Positions 25,112 through 36,789 of a DNA stretch of 64,000 nt are shown here, one piece after another. The notes beneath the pieces were generated by a model. The model was not told where the DNA came from, made no database searches, and saw nothing but the letters and a program-made list of their open reading frames with translations. The stretch's first letter is position 1. The number at the start of each line of letters is the position of its first letter. The stretch covers positions 709,460-773,459 of the forward strand of contig NW_022098031.1 in the NCBI RefSeq assembly GCF_002288925.2. Direction: 5' to 3'. This DNA is from Delphinapterus leucas. Taxonomy: Eukaryota > Chordata > Mammalia > Artiodactyla > Monodontidae. The translations under genes were made by a program, and so were the position numbers.

Positions 25112-25190
25112 TAAGAGAGAGAGAGAGACAGAGAGAGAGACAGAGAGAGAGGGAGAGGGAGGGAGGGAGGGAGGGAGGGAGGGAGAGAGA
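25112..25190. repeat. Simple repeat (GA)n/(GGGA)n
   Basis: Purine-only run: GA units, then eight or so gggag units. The long open frames at 24730-25326 (minus) and 25062-25712 (plus) run through it and are artefacts. Confidence 0.95.
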
Positions 25191-26127
25191 ATACAAGGAA
25201 AGAAGGAAAGATGTAAGCAGAAACAATCAATAGAGGAGAAAGGATCAAAGGATAGAGACTGGAGGCACTGTGAAATAATGTACCCAGTAGAAAAATTCCA
25301 GATTGCCAAAATATTTTTAAGAACAAAAATACTGTTTAATTTAAAGTCATGTATATTATTGCAGTGTAAACCCTTCCTCTATGTACTCACAAAATGTTTG
25401 GTAAGGCTATTATACATAAAAGTGCACGGTGTGATTAGAACTGTCAAAATCGTGCAAAAAAATTTTGCTGCAGTACTCAAAAATTTATGTAAAAATATTC
25501 CATTATCGAAACCTAATAAGTTTGAGGGATGTTCTGATGATGCCAGAATAGCTTGTGTCACACTAATCCTTCTGCAGATAACAGCTATAAACTCTGTGGC
25601 AGAGGGAGGGACAGCTTCTGGCTTGTGGTGTCAGGGAATGGGATGCAGGATTGCCAGAGTAGTTCAAAAAGGAAGAAGCCACAAAGGCGTTAGACCCAAA
25701 TTACAGTTCTAAATTCCCTGAAAATCTTTGGCCAATCTCGTAATTGTGGAATTATGAAGGATATGCCAAGAAGCAAAGTGGAAGGCAACAGATGAAAAAC
25801 TTACTAGAAATTTTAGTTGCTTCCCAATGCAGAGGAGATAAAATTCAGAATTTGAATCCCACCAAAGTAAGGAATTGGTAAACAGCAGGCCTCATTTTAA
25901 AATCCCAAAAGGGCCATACATTTACTTTGCTCTATGTCCCAGTATTAAGGAATTCTCTCTACAAATAAGGTTGAAACCAAAATCAAACATTCACAAAACT
26001 ATAATTCAGTAATTTAATGGCCTATTTGAATAAAAAGCCAACACCCTTCAAAAGAAGATACCAAAATCCAGAGTTTCTGCAGAATGTCACAAACAATATC
26101 CAATATAATTTTAAAAATTTCTAGGCA

Positions 26128-26440
26128 GGGCTTCCCTGGTGGCACAGTGGTTGAGAATCTGCCTGCTAATGCAGGGAACACGGGTTTGAGCCCTGGTCTG
26201 GGAGGATCCCACATGCCGCGGAGCAACTAGGCCCGTGAGCCACAACTACAGAGCCTGCGCGTCTGGAGCCTGTGCTCTGCAACAAGAGAGGCCGCCATAG
26301 TGAGAGGCCCGCGCACCGCGACGAAGAGTGGCCTCTGCTTGCCACAACTAGAGAAAGCCCTCACACAGAAACGAAGACACAACACAGCAAAAATAAATAA
26401 TTAATAAACTCCACCCCCAACATCTAAAAAAAAAAAAAAA
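26128..26440 (+). mobile_element. CHR-type SINE, long form with unique tail
   Basis: ggcttccctggtggcacagt start and B box gggtttgagccc. The long body is followed by taataaactccacccccaac-atct-polyA. The target duplication aaaaatttctaggcag (26113-26128) is repeated after the tail. The final 20 or so bases before the polyA are shared with the copy at 32230 but not with the other long copy at 20694. Confidence 0.95.
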
Positions 26441-26459
26441 TTTCTAGGCAGGCAGGAAA

Positions 26460-29130
26460 ATTACTATTGACAGGAAAATGTGACTTGTAGTCAGGAGGAA
26501 AAAGTGTTCAATAGAAAGAGATCACAGGATAATGCAGGTGTACGAATTAGTAGAAAATTAATTTAAAGAAGCCATTATAAATATTTTATTTGACTTAATG
26601 GAAAACAAAGCAAATGGGGAATTTCAGCAGAGAAATTGAAGTAAGGAAACAGAACTAAAGGGAAATTCTAGAATTGAAAAGTATAATACCTGACATGATA
26701 TTGGATTTGTTTAACACCAGATTAAAGATGGCAGAATACAGTCAATGAACATCATGTCACATCAATAGAACACCAATCTACAGAATAAAGGAAGAAACGT
26801 GAAAAAATTTAATAAAGCCTCAGTCACTTAAGAGGTATGGAATTAGAGTCCCAGAAGAAAAGAAGATGGCAGAAAAATAATTTAAAAAATAATGGCCCAA
26901 AATTTCTCAAATTTTAGAAAAATATTAATTTACCAATACAAAAAACTAAATGAACCCACAGCAAAATAAATGCAACAAAAACCACACTAGCCATATTATT
27001 GTAAAACTGCTTAAAAGTAAAGATAAAAAAAAACTTGAAAAGTGTCCCGCAAATAACATTTCATACACAAGAGCTAATGATAAAAATGGTGGTTGACATC
27101 AGAAATAATGAGTACTAGAAGACAAAGGAATTACATCTTTAAAGAGACAAATATTGGGTGGGAGAACTATCAACCCAGAATCTTATATCCACAGAAAAAG
27201 ACCCTCAAAAGTGAAAACAAAATAAATCTATTTCCAAATAAATAAAATCTGAGAGAATTTGATGCTAGCATACCTGCACTAGGAGAAATTCTAAAGTGAG
27301 TTCTTTAGTTGAAAGGGAAATATTAGCTGTAATTAGCTGTAACTCATAACTACTGGAATAGAAGAACACCAATAATGGTAATTATATGGGAAATACATGG
27401 TCTTTTCTTAATTTATGTAAATGTCTACTGGCTCTGTAAGTAAAAATAATACCATAAATTGTGGGATTTACAATGTAAATATATGTAAATCATTTAAAAT
27501 ATATAGATGTCAAATGTATGACAAAATATATGGAATTGTACTTTTGCAAAGTTCACATATTTCATGTGAAGTTGTAGAATATTAATTTAAATACAATAAA
27601 CTAAGGAATTATATTGTAATCCCTTGATCGACCACTAAAAATAATGACAAGGAAGTATAGATAAAAATCCTATAAAGAAATTAAAACAGAAAGCTAAAAC
27701 CATCCAATTAACCCAAAGGAAGGCAATAAAGAAAGAACAGAGGAACTAAAAAAGAGCTAGAAAACAAATAGCAAATAGAACTAAACTAACTTAATAATGA
27801 CTTTAAACATAAATAGATTAAATGCTCCATTTAGAAGACAGAGATTGTCAAGTAAGATAAAAATAAAAGACCCAATTATATGCTCCCCACAAGAGACAAA
27901 ATTTGTCCACCAGACACACAAATTAAATGATACAAATGATTCAAAAGTAAAGATAGAAAAAAACATACAAAGTAAACAGTAAACTAAACAGCATGTGCCT
28001 CTATTAATACTAGACTAAAGAATCTTTAAGACAAGGAGTGATCTAAAGATAAAAGAGAGAGTTTATAATGATTAATGGATCAGTTAGGAAGTTATAACAA
28101 TTATAATATGTGTGTGTTTAATAAAAAATTTTGAAGTACATGAACCAAATACTGACAGACTTGAAGAAATAGACAAATCCACAATATATTTGGATATTTT
28201 AATATTTCCTTATCAATAATATATCGAATAATTTTTGTTGAAAAGTGGTAAGAATACAGATTTGCAAAACATTATCACACTGAATTAATACATAGAACAT
28301 TATGGACAACAACTGAAGAACAGACATTATTTCAAGTGTGCATGGAAGAATATTCAACAAGATAAATTATATGCTGAGCCACAGAAACTGTCCCAACTAA
28401 TTTTTAAAAATTAAGTGTTACAGACATATTCTCTAACAATAATGGCAATAAATGAAAAATTGATGACATGTGGATATCTAGATAAGTCCCAAATATTAGA
28501 AATTAAATATATTTTTAAATAACCATGGCTCAAAGGAGAAATTTCAAAGGAAATTAGAGAATATTTTTATCAAAAGTAAGAAGTCAAAATTTGTGATATA
28601 TAATTATTAGGAGATTTATAGCTGTAAATGATTATATTTGAAAAGAAGAAAGGCTTAAAATCATTATGTAAAGTAAAATAAACTAGCTACAAGAAGATAA
28701 ATACTGCAAGATCTCACTTATGTATGGACTCTAAAAAAGTCAAACTCATGGAAACAGAATAGAACAGTGATTGCCAGGGGCCGGGGGAGTGGAGGGGAGA
28801 TAGTGGGATGTTTGTCAAAGGGTACAACTTTCAGTTATATGAATAAGTTATATGAAAAAGCTAATGTACAGCATGGTGACTATAGTTAATAATGATGTAT
28901 CAATATTACATACTTGAAATGTGTTAAGAGAGTAGATCTTAAGTGTTCTCACCACACACACACAAAAGGTAAATATGTGAGGTGATGGACAGGTTAATTA
29001 GCTTGACTGGGGGAATCATTTCACAATGTATACATATATCAAAGCACTGCACTGTATACCTTAAATATATGCAATGTTTATTCGTGAATCATACCTCAAT
29101 AAAGCTGGGGAAAAAAGACAGAAAGAAAAT
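26460..29130 (+). mobile_element. Old LINE-1 (L1M-type), degraded, near its full 3' end
   Basis: The order of recognisable pieces follows an old mammalian L1. An ORF1/linker-like region comes first (gagtcccagaagaaaagaag, caacccagaatcttatatcc). The ORF2 start region follows (aatagattaaatgctccatt, gcagagattgtca-like agacagagattgtcaagtaa, caattatatgctccccacaa). A 3' part begins at about 28650 (gatctcacttatgtatggac, gtgattgccaggggccgggg, ttcacaatgtatacatatat). Many stops and deletions are present, and most of the reverse transcriptase region is missing between 28640 and 28660. Confidence 0.75.
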
Positions 29131-30612
29131 TATGATAAAAATACAGAAAAAAAGAGCATATTAAAAGCAGAATATTTAGAAGGAAGAAAATAATAAAGAT
29201 CAGGACTCAGTGAAATAGAAAATAGATAAATAAAAGAGAATATTAACAAATTCAAAAATTAGTTTTTCAGAAAAATTAATAAAATTTGTAAACACTTGTC
29301 AAGCCATATATAAAAGTATAGTGCATCTGATCAAGTGTGGTCTATCCCAGGAAGGTAAATTTCACTTAATATTAAAAAAGCTAATCATATAATTTACCAC
29401 AGTAACAGAATAAAAGAGAAAAAGCATTCAATCATGGGCATCTACAGATATCCTACAGCACACATCATACAAAATAGTGAAGGATGGATGCTTCCCCTTT
29501 TGATTGGGAACAATGCAAGGATGTCTGCTTTTACTACTTCTATTTAATATAGTACCAGAGAGTCTAGCCAGTGCAATATGTTAAGGGAAAAAAGTCACAG
29601 GCTTTAGAAAGAAAGAGATAAAAATTACCCTAATTGTAGATGAAGTGACATTTTTAAATGTAGAAAATTCTAAAGCAATATACAACAAAACCCTTCTCGG
29701 ACTAATAAGCAAATTTAGCAGTTGTAGGATACAATACCAATAAACAAAATCAACTGCATTTCTAGATTCATTTCTAGATTCTACATCAAACAACTGGTGA
29801 CTAAAATTAAAACGTTAAATAGGAATAATTTTAACAAAAGACATGTAAAATTCATTTGCTGAAAACTACAAAGCACTGCCGAAAGGAATTAGAGTCTAAA
29901 AATAGAGACATATACCATGTTCATGGACCAGATAACTCAATATTAAGATGGCATTTCTCCCTAAATGCATGAATAGATTAAATGCAATCCCAATGAAAAT
30001 GCCACAGGGTTTTTTGGTAAAAATCAACAAGGTGATTCTAATAATAAAATTTATATGGAAATACAAAGAACTAAAATAGCTAAAACAACCTTGAAAAAGA
30101 ACACATTTGTAGAATCTACACTACCTGATTTCAAGATTTGTTATACAACTGTAGTAATCAACACAGTGTGGTATTCACAAAGGTATACAAATCAATGGAA
30201 GAGAATATGTTCCAGAAAGAGATACAAGTGCATAGGGTCAACTGATTTTTGACAAAGCTACCAAGGTAATTCAGTAGGGAAAAGGAAAGTCTTTTAAAAA
30301 GTTTTGGAAAAATTGAATGAATATATTGAAAAGGAGCTTTAAATCATATCTCATACTATACACATACACAAAATTTGAGATGAATTATGGATATAAATAT
30401 AAAAGCTAAAACTGCAAAATTTCTAGTATAAAAGACAGGATAATATCTTCATGATCTTGAAGTAGACAATATTTCTTAGGACACAAAATGTACTAATGTG
30501 AAATTAAAAATTGCTAATTTGGATTTCATCAAAATTAAAATAATCTGCTCATCCAAAGGTACCATTAAGGAAATAGAAAATCAAGCCATTGACTAATAAG
30601 AGACAATATTTG

Positions 30613-30801
30613 ACAGGGATATTAGCTCGGTGCTTTGTGACAGCCTGGAGGGGTGGGATAGGGAGAGTGGGAGGGAGGGAGACGCAAGAGGGAGGACATA
30701 TGGGAACATATGTATATATATAACTGATTCACTTTGTTATAGAGCAGAAACTAACACACCATTGTAAAGCAACTGTACCCCAATAAAGGTGTTAAAAAAA
30801 A
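30613..30801 (+). mobile_element. Young L1 3' tail nested in old L1
   Basis: 3' UTR end only: cagggatattagctcggtgc, the G-rich gtgggagggagggagacg, and the tail attgtaaagcaactgtaccc-caataaag-polyA. It is flanked by the perfect 15-bp target duplication aagagacaatatttg (30598-30612 and 30802-30816). Confidence 0.95.
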
Positions 30802-31099
30802 AAGAGACAATATTTGTTATATATACATCTAATAAAGGACTTGTATTCAAAATATATAAAGAGTTCCTATAACTCAACACCAAAAAGAAAAGCAACTTAA
30901 TACAAAATGGGCTAAAGACTTGAACGAAAACCTGTCAAAAATGACAGAACAATCCTCACGTTGCATGTTCTAATATGCTTGAATTTCTGTTTTTATGGTT
31001 TAATTAAATAACACCTGTCTGCCCAAAACAGGGGTTAAACTTTGTTACCTTTATATATTAACTATGAGTTCTTGTATAAAGTACTTCACTGCTAGCTCT

Positions 31100-31316
31100 C
31101 CTGTCCACAAAATTGCTACCAACAAAGACCTACTGTATAGCACAGGAAACTCTACTCAATATTCTGTACAACCTAATTGGGAAAAGAATTTTAAAAAGAA
31201 TAGATACATGTATATGTATAACTGAATCACTTTGTCGTACACCTGAAACTAACACAACATTGTTAATTGTACGCCAATATAAAATAAAAAGTTTAAAACA
31301 AATAAATAAAAAATGA
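31100..31316 (+). mobile_element. L1 3' tail, older than the neighbour
   Basis: gacctactgtatagcacagg, aactgaatcactttgtcgta and cacctgaaactaacacaaca, ending in gccaatataaaataaaaagt. The same tail type as at 7060-7137, but more diverged. Confidence 0.75.
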
Positions 31317-31840
31317 TTTGGTTTCACACACACACACAAACAGATGTACATCATAATCAGAGACCAATAATATCATTTCTTTTGAAACCTATCATTGATT
31401 GGTCACTGTGCATCTGTTATTTAGTTCATGCACAGGCAGCAAAGTGTGTAGTTATATGGCCTCCTTTTCTCCCATGTGCATATGTCACGTGCCCATATGC
31501 ATGTTCAAAGCTAATCCAAACTTTGCCAAGTCATAGAAAAGATGCTCTCTCTATATCATAAGCTAAACAGTGAGAAAAAGCAAGTAACCACTCTTGATGT
31601 TTTTAATAAAGTGAAAGCTTTCATTCTCAGTTATTTCTAATGTTTTAAATTACAGTGTACTAAATATTGTTTTTGTTGTTTTTTCATTTCCTATATATTT
31701 ATAACTGACAGTAAGAGAGTTTTTAATGTAGTGACAAAAAACTTTGAAGGTTATGGAACAATCATCATTTTCCCTATTGATTATTAAGGTTGCTTTGCAC
31801 ACATTTTACAGACAGCTTTACAGTCATTTTTATGGTGCCA
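31317..31840. other. Sequence between L1 pieces, unassigned
   Basis: A short CA run at 31327-31337 and AT-rich sequence. It separates two parts of the same old L1, so it is either inserted or part of a deleted, replaced segment. I cannot name it. Confidence 0.4.
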
Positions 31841-32229
31841 CACTATCAGGTAAAGCAAAGACTGTCTTTATATGAATTATCAATAACCATGTTAAAGGAT
31901 TTAACATCATTAGTCATCACTGAAATGAAAGTTAAACTTACAATAAGACAGAAGTTCTTTTATACCAGGTAGACTGTCTAAAATTAAAAAAGACTGATAA
32001 CACCAAATTCTGCTGATACCGAGAAGTAATTAGAACTCTCACATATGCTGTTGGGTGAGTATTTAAAATAGAACAACCACTTGAAAATCATCAGTTTCTT
32101 GAATAGTTAAACATCCATCTGGACTATGACCCAGCAAGTCCACAAAAAAGTTTTATACAAAAATATCTTTAACAGTTTTATTCATAACACTTAGTGTGGA
32201 ACAATCCATATGTCCATCAAAAGAAAACA

Positions 32230-32543
32230 GGGCTTCCCTGGTGGTGCAGTGGTTGAGAGTCCACCTGCCCACGCAGGGGACATGGGTTTGTGCCCTGGTC
32301 TGGGAGGATCCCACATGCCGCGGAGCGACTAGGCCCGTGAGCCACAACTACTGAGCCTGCGCGTCTGGAGCCTGTGCTCTGCAACAAGAGAGGCCGCGAT
32401 AGTGAGAGGCCCGCGCACTGCGATGAAGAGTGGCCCCCGCTTGCCACAACTAGAGAAAGCCCTCGCACAGAAACGAAGACCCAACACAGCAAAAATTAAT
32501 TAATTAATAAACTCCTACCCCCAACATCTTTAAAAAAAAAAAA
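32230..32543 (+). mobile_element. CHR-type SINE, long form with unique tail
   Basis: gggcttccctggtggtgcag start, B box gggtttgtgccc, long body, and the tail taataaactcctacccccaa-catctt-polyA. Inserted in old L1 sequence. I could not define a clear target-site duplication. Its tail matches that of the copy at 26128. Confidence 0.95.
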
Positions 32544-32880
32544 GGGATATTAAAATGGTGGAAAATGACTCAATAATAAAAAGAACAAATTACTGAAACC
32601 CTCAACAACATGAGCTTCACAATTATGTTGAAAGAAATAGACCAGATATAAAAGAGTAAATATAGCTCAAGAACAACTGAAACTAATCTATGTTGATTGA
32701 AATCAGGATAGTGGTTGCCTTGGGGAGTGGGTGTCCCAAGGGAACTTTCTGTGGAAGATGGAAATATTCTATATGTTGCTGAGTGGTGGTTACATGGCTG
32801 TATACATGTGTGGAAACTCATTTAATTGTATAATTAAGTTCTGTGCATCTCACTGTATATAAAATAATTTCCCATAATTA

Positions 32881-34779
32881 GAAAATGTTAAAAAAATGAA
32901 AAGAAAAAGGCTTTCCCATTAAATCGTACCAACAATATTCAAAATGTTATACATTTATATAGAAAATTAAAATCCTAGATACTAATACTTTCCAGCTAAT
33001 ATTTTATAAATCTAGACATTATGGAAAAAACCATGAGCTTTATTGTATTTCTCATGTATCCATACTAGAAAAGAAGCGTTATAGATTAGTCCAAGTACGT
33101 CAACAACTACTTTCAATTCTCTTTTGGTAACTGTTCAATCTTCAGACAAATTTTCTAATAGTACTTGTAAGAACAGCATTCTATCCAGCTTCTAGGGAGT
33201 ATGTCTCACACAGTTAATAATTTCTCTGTAATAACATCCTAAATACAAAGTTAGTTTTAAATTTCAGGCTAAACTTTAAAAATGTCAGACTGTCATACAC
33301 AGAAAATATTAATGTAGTTACATTTTTAAAATTACTAACAACCTTCGCTTTTAAAAAATCCTATCTAAAGTAGGCTAATTTAATTAGTAATAAATGTCAG
33401 AAAATTGGGCTACTGTTTTTTAACATATCCTTTAACTGGTATAGATTTCATTATTGTGATCCATATGGAATTACATTTATTATCTTTCTGACACTGCAAA
33501 TTGCCTTTAAAGTAGTAATTCTTCATAATAAGGTATCCAGGCACCGAGCTAATGGGTGATTCAAGGATGCAGTGAATAGGAGGTGGTGAATATTCAAATT
33601 ACCATAACATTAATATACTAAGAAATGTTACTTTATTTGAATTCTAAAAGTGGCTGCTATTTATGCATGTCTTATATTTATAAAATAGCTTCCTCCAAAA
33701 GTTGTTTTCTTATATACCATGAAACTTGTAATATTTTGAGATTAATGATAATTTGCACAACCTATTTGTTTAAAGCCTTTTCTTTGTATTCATATTGCAT
33801 TTTTAAATTGTCTAAATTAATGTAATATTGTTAATGAAATTTTGCTATCATTAAAACTCATTTATTCTACATTTCAGAGTTTTTCCACCATTAGTAAATG
33901 TTTTTCCCTGAAGCTTATAATCTCATAGAAACAAGGAGCACATTCCTGAAGCTTTCAAGTCGTATGGCTACCAGAAAGAAAGAAAGAAGAAGGGCTTTTG
34001 CATGCACACACACGTGCATAATTTACTTAAAAAGGGAAGTAAAAGAGAATAAGAAAAAAATGAGGTGAAATGGAGGAGGAGGTTGATATGTAAAGGCTGT
34101 TATGAAAAGTATCAACTACAGCTGCATAAGACAGGAATGGAAAATAGGGTAATAAGATATGCCCCAGTTCCTAAATAAGTTAATAAAAATGTTGCTTGAA
34201 GAACAGCTGGCCTTAGCTGGAGCTGGGATGAAGAAAAGAGTGGTTGCCTGGACTCCACTTAATGAAAGGTATTAGAGCATCAGTGGGGTCAAGGAGAATT
34301 ATGCAGAGTAACTCAGGTTCATTATTTTACAAAAGGAATTGCATTTAAAAGGACTTTTAAATTTATAATTTAGAATTTGATACCTAAGACAGAAATTCAT
34401 AATAGCAAAGATTACACTTTTGGAACTGATCCAGGATAAAAAATGTGATATGTGACTAGAAAGTATAAAATTTCCCAGAATGGCTTCAGTATTTTACAGA
34501 TCTTACTATATTAACTCATAGTATTTTTAGTATTATAGGTTAAGCACGTATTTGATAATAGAAATTTAGTTTTCCTAAATTTTAAAACCATATTTGGACA
34601 AAAGTATGTATATACTCAGAACATATATATCCCTGTACAAATTAATGAAATTCGTATGATGAACCTGAATTTCCCCACTCCATAATGACTCTATTTAGAT
34701 ATTGTGAAATAATGAGAAAAACATTTTAATTCCAGTAAACACAAATGATCGGTTGAATTTCTAATGTAAGGGAAGTACC
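32881..34779. other. Intronic sequence, nothing recognised
   Basis: About 1.9 kb of AT-rich sequence inside the large intron, with no exon and no repeat I can name. A short (GAAA)n run lies at 33976-33991. Confidence 0.4.
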
Positions 34780-34930
34780 ATAATACGGTAGAAAGAGTTC
34801 TGGATTAGTAAGAGTTCTACTAATAATTAGTTAAAGCACACTCTCGGCAGACACCAAACCTCTGTGCTTCATTTTCCACGCTTGCAAAATGAAATGGCTG
34901 AATGGGGTTATCTTTGAAATCCAATAAAGA
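34780..34930 (+). repeat. MIR SINE relic
   Basis: agagttctggattagtaaga, then acctctgtgcttcattttcc and acgcttgcaaaatgaaatgg follow the MIR pattern (consensus ctgtgcctcagtttcc-tcatctgtaaaatgg). Confidence 0.6.
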
Positions 34931-35099
34931 TCTAAAATTATGTAATTCTAAATTTTAAAAGCACAAGAATATAATTTTATTTCATCATAGTCTTACCAGT
35001 AGTCTCTGGCAGAGTACTTCATATGTATTAAATAACTTAATCTTGAATATATGGATTTAAAAGGGTACCACATGTGATATTAAGCATATCCCCACAAAT

Positions 35100-35900
35100 G
35101 AACTTCAGGCTTTGAAGATGGAGTAGATATATTTTCCCAGTTCCCTCCACTGAGTACAACTAAAACCTTGGACATTAAATATGAAACAAACATAAGAAGA
35201 CTCTGAAAGGTGGTGAGAAGGCAAAGCAACTAGGGAACTCACGACCCAGGGAACAACACAGTGGTGAGCTCTCTGGCTTGTCTTTTTGCCTTGTATAGCC
35301 CCAAGGCCAGCAATCTCCAAACGCCAACCAGCTCAGACTAAAAAAGCCTCAGAAAAAGCCTCCTCCCTCTAACAGAAAAAAAACAGTGCAGCCTAGCAAG
35401 ACAGAAAACCTTTAGACAATAACAACTCTACCCAAAAACTACAGAAAAAAGCTGTGGTCCCACTCCCTCCCATGACGACAAAGGTCAAATGAAGAAGCTA
35501 GTCTGCCTTTACTAGGTGGTAGTGAGGTACCTCAACCATCCTTCATAGAGTGAGGTAAAATAGGGAGCCAGAACTTTCACCCCTTCCGGAGGTAGTAAGT
35601 CCCCTCCACCGTGTCAGTGGAGAATATGTAGGAAGAATATGAGGCACTCCTATCCTTCTTAGTGGAAGCCTGGTGGGCAGCCCTGTTTCTCATGCTCACC
35701 CAACATCCTCCCCTTGGGTGTCAGCAGAGGCCAAGTGGGGAATTTGGATTTCTACATACATCTGGCGGTAATGGAGAGGTGCCCTCCTTTTCTCTACCAG
35801 AGTGCTATCAAAGGAAACCATCACAAATTTAGTATCCTTAATAGTTATAGGACTAGTCAAATCATGTATTTCATATTAACTGAGCTGTGGTCATTGTAAT
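35100..35900 (+). mobile_element. Probable 5' region of an old L1/HAL1-type element
   Basis: gaagatggagtagatatatt-ttccc, actgagtacaactaaaacct, tggacattaaatatgaaaca and later gcagccctgtttctcatgct are reminiscent of old L1M or HAL1 5' sequence. It is followed directly by a younger L1 tail. Tentative. Confidence 0.4.
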
Positions 35901-35918
35901 TTTAAAGAGTAAGTTCAT

Positions 35919-36289
35919 ATATCAATGCATATATGTGGAATCTAGAAAAATGGTACAGATGAACCTATTTGCAGGGCAGGCATAGAGACGCAGACGAAGA
36001 GAACGGACATGCGGACACAGGGGGGCAAGGGGAGGGTGGGACGAATCAGGAGATTAGGACTGACATATATATATACACTACCATGTGTAAAATAGATAGC
36101 TAGTGGGAACCTGCTGTATAGCACAGAGAGCTCAGCTTGGTGATCTGTGATGACCTAGAGGGGTGGGATGGGAGGGGGGTGGGAGGGAGATCCAAGAGGG
36201 AGGGGATATATGTATACATAAAGCTGATTCACTTCATTGTACAGCAGAAACTAATACAACATTGTAAAGCAACTATACTCCAGTAAAAA
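35919..36289 (+). mobile_element. L1 3' UTR fragment with clear target duplication
   Basis: atgtggaatctagaaaaatg, the G-rich ggggggcaaggggagggtgg, ctagtgggaacctgctgtat and the end attgtaaagcaactatactc-cagtaaaaa. Flanked by the perfect 15-bp repeat aaagagtaagttcat (35904-35918 and 36290-36304). Confidence 0.95.
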
Positions 36290-36304
36290 AAAGAGTAAGT
36301 TCAT

Positions 36305-36780
36305 TTCATCTAAGGTATAAAATTCTTGATATTATTCCCTTATTATCCTTTTGATGTCTGCAGTGATTTCATTTCTAAATATTGGTAATTTGTGACTTCT
36401 TTTTTTCTTTGTCGGGCTCGCTAGACATTTGTCAATCTCATCTTTTTGAAGAACCAGTTTTGTTTAACTGATTTTTCCTACTGTTTTTCTGTTTTCAATT
36501 TCACTGATTTCTGTTCTTATTTTTATTATTCACTTCCTTCACTATATCTTCCTTTTCTTTTTCTAGCCTCTAGTGGAGGGGAGAACCTTAGATTATCGAT
36601 CTGAGACTTTTCCAATGTATGTATTTAATGCTATAAATTTCCCTCTCTTCACTGCTTTAACTGTTTCACACATTTCGATATATCGTATTTTCATCTCATA
36701 TCAATTCAACACATTTTAGTTTACCATATTTCATTATCTCTTGAGACTTCCTTTTTGACAAATGTATTATTTACAAGTAC
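36305..36780 (-). mobile_element. Old L1 ORF2 fragment, inverted
   Basis: Antisense ORF2 motifs: aatattggtaatttgtgact-tc, ctttttgaagaaccagtttt, gctataaatttccctctctt. On the minus strand it covers the region between endonuclease and reverse transcriptase. It abuts plus-strand L1 sequence at about 36790, an inverted junction. Confidence 0.7.
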
Positions 36781-36789
36781 CACTTTCTG

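Larger units (their letters stand above)
29150..32880 (+). mobile_element. Second old LINE-1 (L1M-type), broken by three insertions
   Basis: Reverse-transcriptase-region motifs run in order: tgatcaagtgtggtctatcc-caggaag, tttaccacagtaacagaata, aacaatgcaaggatgtctgc, caaatcaatggaagagaata, ttggatttcatcaaaattaa, aatgggctaaagacttgaac. After 31850 come catcactgaaatgaaagtta, gactatgacccagcaagtcc and tatgtccatcaaaagaaaac, then a 3' UTR to about 32880. It is interrupted by a young L1 tail (30613-30801), by non-L1 sequence with another L1 tail (about 30950-31840) and by a CHR SINE (32230-32543). Confidence 0.75.

Noticed and set aside
25062..25712. 216-codon plus-strand open frame, and the 198-codon frame opposite (24730-25326)
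   Set aside because: Both run through a (GA)n/(GGGA)n simple repeat that is stop-free in several frames; the remainder shows no domain.
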